From positions 23,825,684 to 23,889,683 of the forward strand of contig CM025852.1 of assembly GCA_003952965.2 (NCBI GenBank): a stretch of DNA of 64,000 nucleotides. The letters run 5' to 3'. This DNA comes from Morella rubra. Lineage: Eukaryota; Streptophyta; Magnoliopsida; Fagales; Myricaceae. Position numbers and translations under genes: made by a program. This document shows, one piece after another, positions 35,229-46,381 of this stretch; within the stretch, counting starts at the first letter, position 1; each line of letters opens with the position of its first letter. Below the pieces are notes generated by a model. It saw only the letters and a list, made by a program, of their open reading frames with translations. It ran no database searches and was not told the origin of the DNA.

Positions 35229-38200
35229 GTTTAGACCATACGAGTGACGATTGTGTGGCTTGCCGTGAATTAATAGATGTGAATTTGCATCAAGTAGGCA
35301 GCTGCCAAGGCATTATGAGAAGTGGACTTTATATCGCCATTGGAGTGGACTTTGACATCACAAAATTAGTTTATTTTCAAAATAAAAAATAAAATCTGAG
35401 ATTAAATTTTTAGTTTTAAAATTCAGGGGAAACCATGTAAAATCTAATGACTACAGATTTTAGTTTAAAAAGTCAATCACCTATGAAAACAGGGTAAAAT
35501 TTAAGAACTAAAAGCGACTTTTTAAAATTGTATTAGGGAGGGGCAAAATCAGGGCACCTGAAATAAATCGTTTGCTGCGTATGCGAAATTTATGACATAA
35601 TACCATTATATGTTTTTAAGTTAGTGCTCTTGTAAACCTACAAATTAGTGCTTAAAAAAAGGGGAAACATTTTTTTTCCTTAGGTAAATTTTTATGCCAT
35701 TTTCATAGTAGGTACATGGATTCTAAAATTAAAAAATTTAATTCTTAAATTTTGGGATATTTTAAAAAATAAATTTGTCAACAGAAAACCTCACCTCAAT
35801 TGAAATTAAAGTTAGTAGCCCACTTGATGCTTCCACTCATCCAATAAGCTACGCTGGTCATATTTGATATAGTTTAACTACTATCACTCTGTGTCTCACG
35901 AAACGGTATCTTTTCTAACCTACGCGACTCAAACCTATCCTCCTACCCCAGATTGTGCATCGTCTCACTTATCGGATAGTGGAGTTACGTGGGAAGCTAA
36001 CTTGGAATTTTTAGTAGGCGAGCTTTTCTGTTATTAGTGGGAGAGTTAACAAATTGTTTTTTTAGGAGCCAAAATTCAATGACTCTAATTTTCATTTTAA
36101 AAAATAGTGTAAAATTTAAGAATTAAAAAAAAATCTTTAAAAAATTGCACAAACACACAAATCAAACGTAAGGAAGAGAGACTTGCATGATATGGCAGAA
36201 GGAAAAGTGTTAGGCTACAAGAGCATAGATATGGATAGAAACGAAGCTAGGAATATTAGGAAAACTTAATTTTCCTTGTGTAAATTATCCGGCTAATGTT
36301 ATTTAAATTCTAAATTATCACTTTGTCACATTTTGTTATTAAATTATTAGAATTCAACAATATGCATTGGACCCAACCACCAAGATTACGACACATATCT
36401 CATTTCAAGTGTCGAATATGACTAAAGGAGAAAAATTGTAAAATTTGATAGTCCGGTGGTTTAATGGGACGGAATTAGTAATTTAAATCTTACAATTTAG
36501 TTTGTGTTTGGGATTAGACCGAAGAATTAGGGTGACTATTATTGATACCAAAAGAAATTAATTAATTAATTTATTTTTAAGACTTGTGGGGTAGTTTTTT
36601 TTTTTCCTTGACAACTCGTGGGTAGCTTCGTTTCAGGGCTCTGACGGTTGTATACTTTCTTTTAACACTACACCAGTCATCAGGGTTTGACAAGGTTGAT
36701 GATTGGATGGTTGAGATCTTGCCACTTGGGAATTTATTACTTCTACCAATTGATAACAGTGTATTTATCCTATCGCTGTCACATGTTAAAAGCGACAAAT
36801 AAATTACATGACCAAATGTAATTATTTAATATGAAAAAATGGTTGCAATAAAAAAAAAAAAACCCACGTGACACTTTATCCACAGTGAGCACCTTAACCT
36901 CGACTAGGAAAGAGATTACCAAACACTGAGATGACCTTTACTTGTTGGTATGGAGTTTGACCTCTAACCCTTTTAAATAACAAAAAGGGCTACTCATTTT
37001 CCTTCACGCCACTCTTCCATCATCGCTTAAGCTCCTGCCGTTTAAGAGATTAATGGAAAGCTACCGGCTATCTTCCCCTTTTTTCCTTATTGCGATTCCT
37101 AGTAAGTACACTTTTGTCCTAATCAGTGGATTTATTATTTTTAATCAAATTCCTAATCCTTCCAAATTACTTGTCGTATAAATAGGGATATAATATAATA
37201 TAATATAATTTATTTTCTGAGGAAAAATTGGATATCGTCCAATTATCTTTTATAAAGTGTAACTGCGGGACCCAGGTGGGTCCCAAATGCTGAAATCAGG
37301 AGGGCGGGCCGGCATAATATAGTTCGGGGCTGATGTGGAAGGACACGGTGGGGGAAGATGGTAATCGTGTCGAACCCATGGAGAGTCCAATTGCATGGTT
37401 GCAGGGCAGTGCAAGGGGGATCATGGCGCACACGTGGAATTCTGGGTCCCACAAATGATTTTTATTTTTATTTTTATTTTTGTTTTAGTAAAATAGCAAA
37501 CGGAAAGTTTCCGTTTAAGCTTTGAGCAGCATATTATAAAATTATTTATTTTCATCCGCAACATCCATCAAACTTGTAATTCTTTATTTGATCCCTGTCT
37601 GTCTCTTTCTTCGGTTGGGCAATAACTTTCTTTGGTCAGACCGACCAATTCAGGTCCCTTAATTGTATGCGCAAATATAATAGAAATTAAAAACTGCCAT
37701 GATCTATCCGTGTATTAGAGTTTACATTCTCTCCAATAATTGTAAGAGGGGGGCAATGCATGAACAAGGAAAAACTCTAGTCAAATCGCTTTGTTCTTAT
37801 AATCCGACGTCGTAACATATAACCTACCCGTGAAGTGTGGTATTATGAACCATCTACATGTTTTTTTTTTTTAATTCAAATTACCGGCCTGCTTTTATTC
37901 ATATAACAATATAATTTGGGCACACAAATTACACCTTAGTCTCTCAAATCCGAAATACCAGACAAAATACTTTTTCCTCCAATAGGATAAAAAGAGAAGA
38001 ACAAAGAGACTTCTTACCGTTACTGTTTTTTTCAAGTATTCCCTGCATTTTCCTGCCTTACGACATTGGATAACCCGCAAAATTAATTGAAAAATTTCAG
38101 TTTGCTTAATGCATCCCCGAAATATGTGATTAATTTAGAATTGATCACTTATATAATTTATATTTAACATAAACTTTTATACAGTCAAGAAATATAGTTT

Positions 38201-38618
38201 AAAAGACCCGAATCATTTTATTATGTGATAGGCACGTAAATTCTTTAGATAATGTACACGTACAAGGAAAGTCCTTAAAAAAAAAAAAGCCATCGGAACA
38301 ATTCTTAAACATACGTTTAGCAGCCGATCCACATGCGCTTAGGCCCAAGAAAAGTGGGCTTTGCTGGCCCAGTTTGCAGCCATGGATGTATAGTATGGAA
38401 GGCAACCCGATTTGAATTAAGAACCGGAAACAAAACCCAAGTCCCCAAAAATATATCGCACCTTGCTTTTCAAAACCCCTCCGATTCTCGCTCTCTTTCT
38501 CTGTCAGAAGCTTCTGCGAGCACCAATGCTGTCCTTCACAAAGCCCTAACACTAACCTCTCAATTTCTTTATCATTACGGTTTTTTGGGAGCAATCAGCT
38601 CTCTGTACTCTCCCGGAA
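35229..38618. other. Intergenic DNA upstream of HOS1
   Basis: Mostly AT-rich, with no supported coding sequence. A GC-richer island at 37260-37455 contains a perfect inverted repeat GGGACCCA-GG-TGGGTCCC (37267-37284), a CACGTG at 37431 and another TGGGTCCCA near 37441. TATAA repeats lie at 37192-37210. The last 250 bases before 38619 are CT-rich and probably hold the HOS1 leader. Confidence 0.5.
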
Positions 38619-41600
38619 ATGGACCGGAGGTTCAACGGCCCAACCTCACCTTCGACCTCCATCGTAGGCGCAGCAGCCGACGGCGTCACAAGATCGGCTT
38701 CTACTCCTCCGCAACCTGACTATAGTAGCCGAGCAGTTCAGGTACTCATTTTGTTCAACCCTATGCATTCTTCATGTGAACCCACTCTTCAGTGCGCAAG
38801 CTACTTGTTTTTTAGGCGCTCTATGCTTCTCTTCTTTGTTTGCTGCGTTTCTATCTTTCAACTTTTTGGTGTGTTGATGTTTTAATACGAAGTGGGTGTC
38901 CAGTTTCCCATCACCTATTTATGAGGTTTTCAAGTTCTCTGGTTGGTAATCTCAATTTGGGTTGAAATGTTCCTATCCAGACGTGGGTAACAGAAAATAC
39001 GAGATGCGATATTTTCCCATCATATAGGATACATCATAACATAACATGCGCTGCTACTTCAAAAGAATATAGTATGCGAAATGTAGTGTAGTAAATTTAT
39101 GGAGAATTTATACCTTTGCATCTAATTTCAATTTCAGGAAGCATTGGAACACTTGGCATCCATTGACCTGTTTGAATTGTGTGATGAAGCAAAAGTTGAA
39201 CGTTGTCGGGCGACTAGAGACTTGAGAAGCTGTGGGCGCTATGTACACAATGTTCTGATCTCATGTGGACATGCCTCGTTATGTGAAGAGTGTAGTCAAA
39301 GGTGTGATCTTTGTCCTATCTGTAGAATCCCGCTACCAAGGAGTGGCAACAAGCTGGGGCTTCGTCTTTACTATGAGTGCATACAAGCTGGCCTCATCTC
39401 CAAAAGAGGTGATGAGAGATTTCAAGAGATAGAAGATGGGGACAAGAGCTTATCAAAAGAAGATGGGGATAAGCAACTAACAGCTGACGTTCAACGTCTC
39501 TATTCTTTGTTTGATGTTGCCCTGGAGAATAACTTAGTTTCTTTGATTTGCCATTGTATCCTTCATGGTGCGAGTTATATCGATATATCTTTTTTAATGT
39601 TAGGGGCTTATAAAGTAGTTTTTATATTAAAAGTGTTTGCTTTACTTTACAAATCGAAATTGTTTTTTATAGTACTATCCCTGCGAATGTAGTATCTCCT
39701 CTTTTCTCTCTTTCTCTCTCTCTGTTTTCTCTCCTGTTACTTCCATAACGGAGAAGTTTTGAATAAATAGGAAAATTAAAGTTTGACAGATAACTTTTTG
39801 ATGGACATTCATATTGATATGTTATAGGCATGTGACATTTGATCCAATTATGATGTCATTTTGTTGAAAGCTTATGTTTCTTTAACCGAGTTCATAGATG
39901 TAACAGATGTCTGCATGGATGAAAGTGCTGTGTCTAGTGATCCTGTCATCGCTTTCTTGTTGGATGAAGTGGTTGTCAAGGATTGGTGCAAGAGGACGTT
40001 CAGAAACATCATAATACAGCTTCAAGAAATCTGTATCCTTAGAATTTTTGAAATATCTTGCTGTTTGGAACCTTCGTGAAGTTCAACAATCTTTTTATGC
40101 ATGTGCGTATTTTCCGTAATTTGCGGAATGTGCACTTCTTAACATTTTCGTTAGATAACCTTGAAGTGGAAGGGATGAAATCAAAGTTGAGTCTGCTACT
40201 TAAGTGTTCTGTACAGCTGGCTGGCATATGCAACGTGCTTGAAGTTTTGGAGTCATCTTTCAAGGGTACTCTTTCAGCACAGCTTCATGACTTGCACCAC
40301 CTTCAAGAGAACATATTGAAGACAAAGCAGGTTTAATTTAGATTTAGTTTTAGTGGAGCGCGCATATATAGCATTCACTTTTTCAGCTTGGATGGCTGCC
40401 TTGTTTCTTATTTGCTTTATGAACCTATTATCTTTGTGATTAAGAGTGATAACAGATTTCCCTTCTGATAGAAATAACCATTTTACTTATATTCTATATA
40501 CGTAAGTTTCTAGAGTCCTTGTAAGTCAATAACTTTATCAGCTAAATTCTTGGAATGACCAATCTTGAAAAGACAGATGAGCATATGAACTCACAACTAT
40601 TGAATTGTATAAGTTTTAGTGACTGTGTATGTCAGCTAGCGTTAAGTTTTTGGTGGCAGGAGTGCTGCCTCTACTTTTCATCGATATTTTCGTTCAGCAT
40701 CAGGACTTTCAGTAAAAATTTTACCGTCTGATTGGACTTCTTCGATTGATTGAACTACCAGTAACAATTTCTCTATATGTTTTTTTTTTTGTTTTTTCTG
40801 TTCTTCACTACTGGTTTTTATTTCCAGCATCTGGAAATTATGATGTGGTGCATAAGACATCAATTTCTGGAGAATATAACATCCCGGTATACTAGTTTCA
40901 CGTCATGGCGTTCTCTTGTTCGTGAACATAAGTCAGCTGCTATTAAGCGTTCGTGGCCTGATGTAGTAAATTACTCTGAGGATCCCACTATACAGGACGG
41001 TTCCTTGTTCATTGAAGATGCCTTGTTGAATCTCGATATAGAGCAGGAAAATACACAGGAAAAACAGGAGGAATTAGAGGTTGCATCATTGCTGAAAAGT
41101 GGAGACTTGTCAATTTTCCGGTTTAAGATGGAAGAGGTGGCAGGGTGCTATCCTTTTGAAAATCTACGTACCGCAGTTGATATACTCTTCTTATGTGGAA
41201 GCTCTGATTTGGTGATTGCCAAGCAAGCAATTGTATCCTGTGTCTTACTTGCATGTAGATTCATGATTTCTGTTGGTTGTGGAAATTTGAAACTGTGCAG
41301 GATCCTTCTTTTGTTTCCCTTAATTTGTGACAGTTTCTTTATTATCTGTTTGATCGACATTGGAGGATGCCTGATGAAACGTGGAGACACATTGTGGAGG
41401 ACTTTGCAGCGACCTTTTATATTACCAGGCACTCATTGCTGGAATCTCTAGTTTTTTATCTGTTGGATGACCACACAGATGAGGCTCTGCAGGTAACATT
41501 TTTAAGATGAGTTTGAATGACCATTTTGCTTTGTATCAAGTCTATCACATAACTAATTGTGTCCAAGTCAGAGAGATGTCACACTTCAAGTATTGCTGCA

Positions 41601-44600
41601 TAATAAGATGATAATTTGAATATGTGGACAATTATTCTTGAAGTAATTTTATGTTAGGTACACGATATTTAGAGGATGGGATTGAGTTCATATACTATTG
41701 CATTGTAGAACTGTTACAGGACGGATCTTAACAAGTAAAGGGCTGGGGTTAGGGTTTATGGATTTTAGAGTGGGGTTGGATAGAGTATTCAAGACATATC
41801 CAACACTCAGTGGGCAGCCTCCACCTGTGCAGGCCACCACCTCATATAGGAGGAGACTGCCTCCTTTGTAAGGTCTGCACTGGTGGTGGTGGAGTGGAGA
41901 TCTCCTCTCCCCAACCATCACAGAAGACAAGATCCTCCCCCTGCAGATTGCCGATCGCAGAGGAGGATTTCCATTGTGACTGAGCAGGAGAATCTAGGAC
42001 CTGCAGCTGTAGAGGGAGGATTGGAAAGAATTCTCCTATATTTGAGAACTTTTTGTATTTTCATGAAAATAGTTTTGAAAATTGGGGTGTTGACAAGTGC
42101 TTTTGGTATTTGTTCCTTGCCAATTGTGATGTAAGTTTTCAAGGGCTTATATCTAATACTTTTTTTTTGATAAGTAAGTTAAACTATTTTAAAGAAAATA
42201 AAGATGTCAGTACAAGAGAATATACTGACAGGACCTAAAGCATACAAGCTAAAAAACTGAGAAAATCCGGAAAACCCACAAAAGGACCCCCCAAAACTGA
42301 ATTAGCCCACAAAAACAGAGAATGCAACATAGACCCCCCCCAAACTAGCCATAGACGAGGCCCCATCCTCAAAACATCTAATACTAAAACCTCTACACTA
42401 TAATAACAGTATTTTGGGGCTTTAGGGGGGTGTTCTCTTCAGTAATACTAAAACCTCTACACTATAATAACAGTATTTTGGGGGCTTTAGGGGGACGTTC
42501 TCTTCAGTAATCCTGTTCTTTTACTCTTGGAGGTGGCACTTAAATATGCCTCCTTGATTGTCGGTCAAGCAGAATTCACTAAGTTAGTTTGTCTGGGATG
42601 GAGTGTTGGACCTAGAAAAGAGGGTCTTGCAACATAACAATACAGAAGCTTAAGATGAGAGTAAGATAGTTTAAAATACTTGTCCTTATCAAAATACATA
42701 ATTGGAAATGAGTCTCATTTATTTGTTTTTCGGGATAATAACCTACTCTGGTTTGATGTGCTGCTTGTCTGAGCCCAAACTAGTCCATGTTGGGTTTGTA
42801 TTCAACTCTGCACTTTGTGTAGTGTGTTATCTTGCTTTCACTGAGTAGAGGCATTTGAAAGTTGTAGCAGGTGAGATTTCAGTTACGTATGCAAGTCTTA
42901 ATTTAAAGAAAAAAGACAAAAGAACTCTATAAAACTAAAAATTTCCAAATAATATTGGTGATGATAATAAAGGAGTGGTTTCTGGATGCTCTCAATGCAA
43001 TTAATTGCTAATAATATTTCACCAAATCATATTGCCTAGGAAGCTTGCTGTCTTCTCCCGGAGATCTCAGGCCCTGCAACTCATCCTAAGATTGCACAAG
43101 TGCTGTTAGAAAGGAATAATCCTGATACAGCTCTAATGGTTTTACGGTGGTCTGGGTGTGATAGTGGGTTCAAGATGGTTTCACTTAGAGAGGCTGTCAG
43201 TGCTGTTCGGGTGAGGGTGGAGTGTGGACTTCTGACTGAAGCATTTACACACCAGAGAATGCTCTGCACCAAAGTCAGGGAAAAGAAGTTGAAGCCTGGA
43301 CCACCTGGGAATGAATCTGCTAATCTTAAAGTTGAATTCAGGAATTGGATGGAATGGGTGGAGATATTAGTAACTGAAATCTGCTGCCTTTGTATACGGA
43401 GGAACTTGATAGATCGAATGATAGAGTTGCCATGGAATTCTGATGAGGAGAAACATATCCATAAATGCCTATTGGATTTTGCTATTGAAGACCCTTCAAC
43501 AACAACTGGATGTCTCCTTGTCGTGTTCTTTCTTCAGGTATCACAAGATTTTAAGTTATATTTGACTAGCAAGTTGGGTAAATGGATGAAGAATCTTATG
43601 GCACTGCTAAGTTGCTGATTACTATAATCATGCACTACCACATCTAGAAAGAATTGTCGACGTCAATGTCACTTTTTGGTCTGTAATAGCGATTCTGTTT
43701 TTTTTTTATTAAAAAAAAAATCCCCTCATAATATCCTCTATTTGTTAGACCGACAGTGTTTTAGGAGCGTATCCTGAATCACAAAATTGTGTTTATCATT
43801 GCAGCGCTACCGTTATACTGAAGCATATCAAGTTGATCTTAAACTTCAGACTGTGGAGCAGGAGTTCATTTTGAAGAGTCCTGTTGGTGAAGAAGTTTTG
43901 TCTAGAATGAGATCAGCAAGTCACCGGAGAGCAAGATTGATAGTAAGTTTTATGATCTTTTGGGAGGTAACCGTAAGGAAAAACTAAGTATGTAGCAAAG
44001 AAACTTTAGGTTCGAGTCAACTGTTAAAAACAATGGTTAAAAGTGGTCTATTTAATGGATCCTCGGAGAAGGTTGGTTAGGTTGGGTTGGGAAGGGAAGG
44101 TGCAGTATTGCTTCGAAACAGTTTCTCTTGTCTCAATAACAAGATGGCCTTGGTTATATCTTTATCTATTTGCCTCTTAAATGTTCTCTTTTTTCTTTTC
44201 TTTTTGTTTTATGCTCTGTCGAGCTGATTTACTCTATCAGGAAGGACCTTTTAGATCCTTCACGTGTACTAGGATTTGTGCTTTTGTTAAGTGTTGAATA
44301 TCTTGTATCTTTGAACAATGTATTTTCTATTTGAAGCTGAAAGTAGACAAAATAATTTCCAAGCACAACACCAGATACACTTCTTCAAGCACTCAGAACC
44401 TAGTTTGAGATGGGAAAACTTGGTCCTGTAAGATAGATCCTTATAGTAAATGTGTGTATACGCTTGATATTGCCTGTGTTCTTTGATAAGTGATATTGTT
44501 CGAGAGGGTATATTTTGTTGGAGTAAATGTTGGATGTTCTAATAAACAGGACAATTGCATGGAATTGCTGCCCGAAGTCCATAGGCAACAGATAAAGTCT

Positions 44601-45511
44601 GGGAAAGTGCCTGAGATTGCTGTTAGTTCCGGTGAAGAAGTTGAAATGGCAGCAAAATCTGATCTCCCTGAGGTGCAAGAGCCAACATTGACCAGTTCAT
44701 TGATTCTCCCATCTACTGATTCTTATGCTTTCTCGAGACAACCTGTTTCTGAGACTCCCACAAGACTACTTGGGTCTGTCAACAATCATCGCTCTGGATT
44801 TGTCAATTATGGTTCCCCATCAATTGTCCACGAAAGGGCATCAAGACCTATAAGTAGCATTAAGAAGGATGTCAAATTTGATGATTCCTCAACTCCTGGC
44901 CCTCGTCGGATTAGTCCTCTGAATACCTCATCGTTGAGAGAAATTAACAAGGGTGCCTATAGCAACCTCCGAGATGCCTCACCAGAAAGGGAACAAAATG
45001 GGTTTATCAAGCGATTCCAAAAGATCACTCCTCCATATTCCTACAGGGATAGTTCTAATCGATTAAGTACACCTAGTGGCAACCATGGCTTGTCTAAAGA
45101 TTCTGCAGGGGGCTTGAGTACAAATTTGTCTGGTAAGAGGATTCAGTCGGATAGAGATTATAGACATTGGAATGTCATCTCATCAGAAGATCAAATGGAT
45201 ATCTCTTGGGGGTAAAATTAATTTCTTACTTTCACCAGTTCAGTATATTTGCCTGCTTTGTTGCTTGTGCAGTTAATTACCATTGCTGAATATTTTTCTT
45301 CGCATATCATCCTGACTTTTCTTTATGGTCTCCAATATTCAGCCATGGAGAGAAGGATTTTGCTGCTGAGGCCAACACCATGAATGGTGGACCGAGATGG
45401 AGGTCTGATGAAACTAGTGATGAGGAAGAGGAGCTCAGTCCAGGGGAAAGTATGGGAATGGGTTATACTACCGCAAGGAGAAATAGGAGAAGCAGACTTG
45501 CCAGGAGGTGA
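38619..45511 (+). CDS. HOS1: E3 ubiquitin-protein ligase HOS1
   Basis: Ten exons join in phase: 38619-38741, 39138-39555, 39898-40032, 40155-40330, 40828-41232, 41334-41492, 43040-43537, 43805-43942, 44550-45211 and 45343-45511, giving 960 residues; from memory, Arabidopsis HOS1 is of similar length. Seen: a start resembling HOS1 with PPQPDYSSRAVQEALEHLAS; a non-canonical RING made of Cys/His at 84, 86, 90, 93, 97, 100 and 103 (ISCGHASLC, CDLCPIC); the long ELYS-like helical region (LICHYVTDVCMDESAVSS, GTLSAQLHDL, FLYYLFDRHW); and a Ser-rich tail ending RRNRRSRLARR. Family knowledge: HOS1 sits at the nuclear pore, ubiquitinates ICE1 and CONSTANS, and restrains cold response and flowering. Introns 2, 3 and 5 have U12-type signals. 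Intron 6 (1.5 kb) carries repeat debris. Confidence 0.95.
39556..39897 (+). other. HOS1 intron 2, U12-type
   Basis: The donor reads GTATCCTTCA, matching the minor-spliceosome consensus RTATCCTTY. TTCTTTAAC (39878-39886) is a good branch site with its A about 12 bases before the terminal AG. It splices CAT-T to AT-GTA, restoring the HOS1 sequence ICHYVTDVCMD. Confidence 0.85.
40033..40154 (+). other. HOS1 intron 3, U12-type
   Basis: The donor reads GTATCCTTAG, and the branch-like TTCTTAAC (40136-40143) is 12 bases before the final AG at 40153-40154. The phase is the same as intron 2: T joins AT to make Tyr in LQEIYNLEVEG. Length 122 bases. Confidence 0.85.
41233..41333 (+). other. HOS1 intron 5, probable U12-type
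   Basis: The donor reads GTATCCTGTG, one step off the consensus. TCCCTTAAT (41316-41324) is a branch-like site with its A about 10 bases before the AG at 41332-41333, and no polypyrimidine tract follows it. Splicing in phase 0 gives KQAI followed by FLYYLFDRHW. Length 101 bases. Confidence 0.75.
42160..42510 (-). mobile_element. Possible truncated LINE fragment in HOS1 intron 6
   Basis: The plus strand begins TTTTTTTTTGATAAGTAA, which read on the minus strand gives TTACTTATCAAAAAAAAA, a 3' end often seen on plant LINE-type insertions. The rest is A/C-rich and non-coding. No reverse transcriptase frame remains. It lies in the 1.5-kb sixth intron of HOS1, antisense to the gene. Confidence 0.4.
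42380..42508. repeat. 64-bp tandem duplication in HOS1 intron 6
   Basis: Two adjacent near-identical units, each beginning AATACTAAAACCTCTACACT and ending TCTTCAGT, with a period of 64-65 bases. They differ at a few G-run positions. Confidence 0.9.
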
Positions 45512-46381
45512 AGATTGTGTCTGCCTCTTTTGGTAACTTTGATATCTTTTTATCCTTCTTAGGATGCTTCAGGGAATGGTGTGGAAGAAAGAGGGCCGGC
45601 CAGAGCTTGTTTTGAAACAGAGTAGTCTTTCGAGGGAAGGGGTTTTGGTGCTTGAGTTATGTAGTTTCCATGGAAGGGGAAGCGGATAAGTGAAAATAAT
45701 ATTGGTATACGGTTGGACTATTAAATTTCAGTGAGGAGATGGGGATTCCGGTGGATCATTTCCTTTTCCTCCTTGCCATATGCACTGACTAGAGAATGGT
45801 GAGTAGCTTTTTAGGGGAGAATCTGTGCAGGACAGCGACATTTTTGTACTTAATTTCAGGGAATTTAAAAGCTGAAGCTGTGTTGTGGTAGTTTCAACAT
45901 TTTGCCTAGAGTCCCTAGCATAGGAAATGTATTTTGTGAATCGTAAAACATTTTATTACCCAAAAAGAGAAGGGTGTATTCAAGTGACTGAAACATTTGT
46001 GCATACTTTCACTTAAACATGTAATGGTAGCCATGATATTCATAGTAGTCCTCAATATTAAACAGGTGATGAAAGTTTCATTATTTTTCCACCTCCATGG
46101 GACCCAGATGACGCTGTGACTAATTCAACTGTAGCAATTATACCTTTTCTCAACCCCCCCAAAAAAAGGAAGAAAAAAATTGGGAAAAGAAAAGATAAAA
46201 CCCTTCTGTTGAAAAGAAAAGAAAAGAAAAGCGAACTTGTGGTGGCACTTGGTACGAGAAAAAGAAAGAAGCTCGAGAAAAGAACAAAAAAATAGAACAA
46301 GAAAAGTTTCTGCGGGGCACGAACACCGCTAAACCAAGGAGGCTCGGGAAATTGATCAGTACTCAGTAGAGGTGGAAGAAG
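45512..46381. other. HOS1 3' UTR and dioxygenase leader
   Basis: About 870 bases between the HOS1 stop and the next start. The first half is probably HOS1 3' UTR. A run of AAGAAAAGAAAAG lies near 46210. No separate gene is visible. Confidence 0.6.

Noticed and set aside
38333..38719. 128-codon frame overlapping the HOS1 start
   Set aside because: It is in a different frame from HOS1 exon 1 and covers the CT-rich leader; the HOS1 N-terminus in the other frame is clearly conserved.
43985..44020. TTAGGTTCGAGTCAAC as a tRNA T-arm in HOS1 intron 8
   Set aside because: No acceptor stem, D-arm or anticodon arm can be folded upstream.
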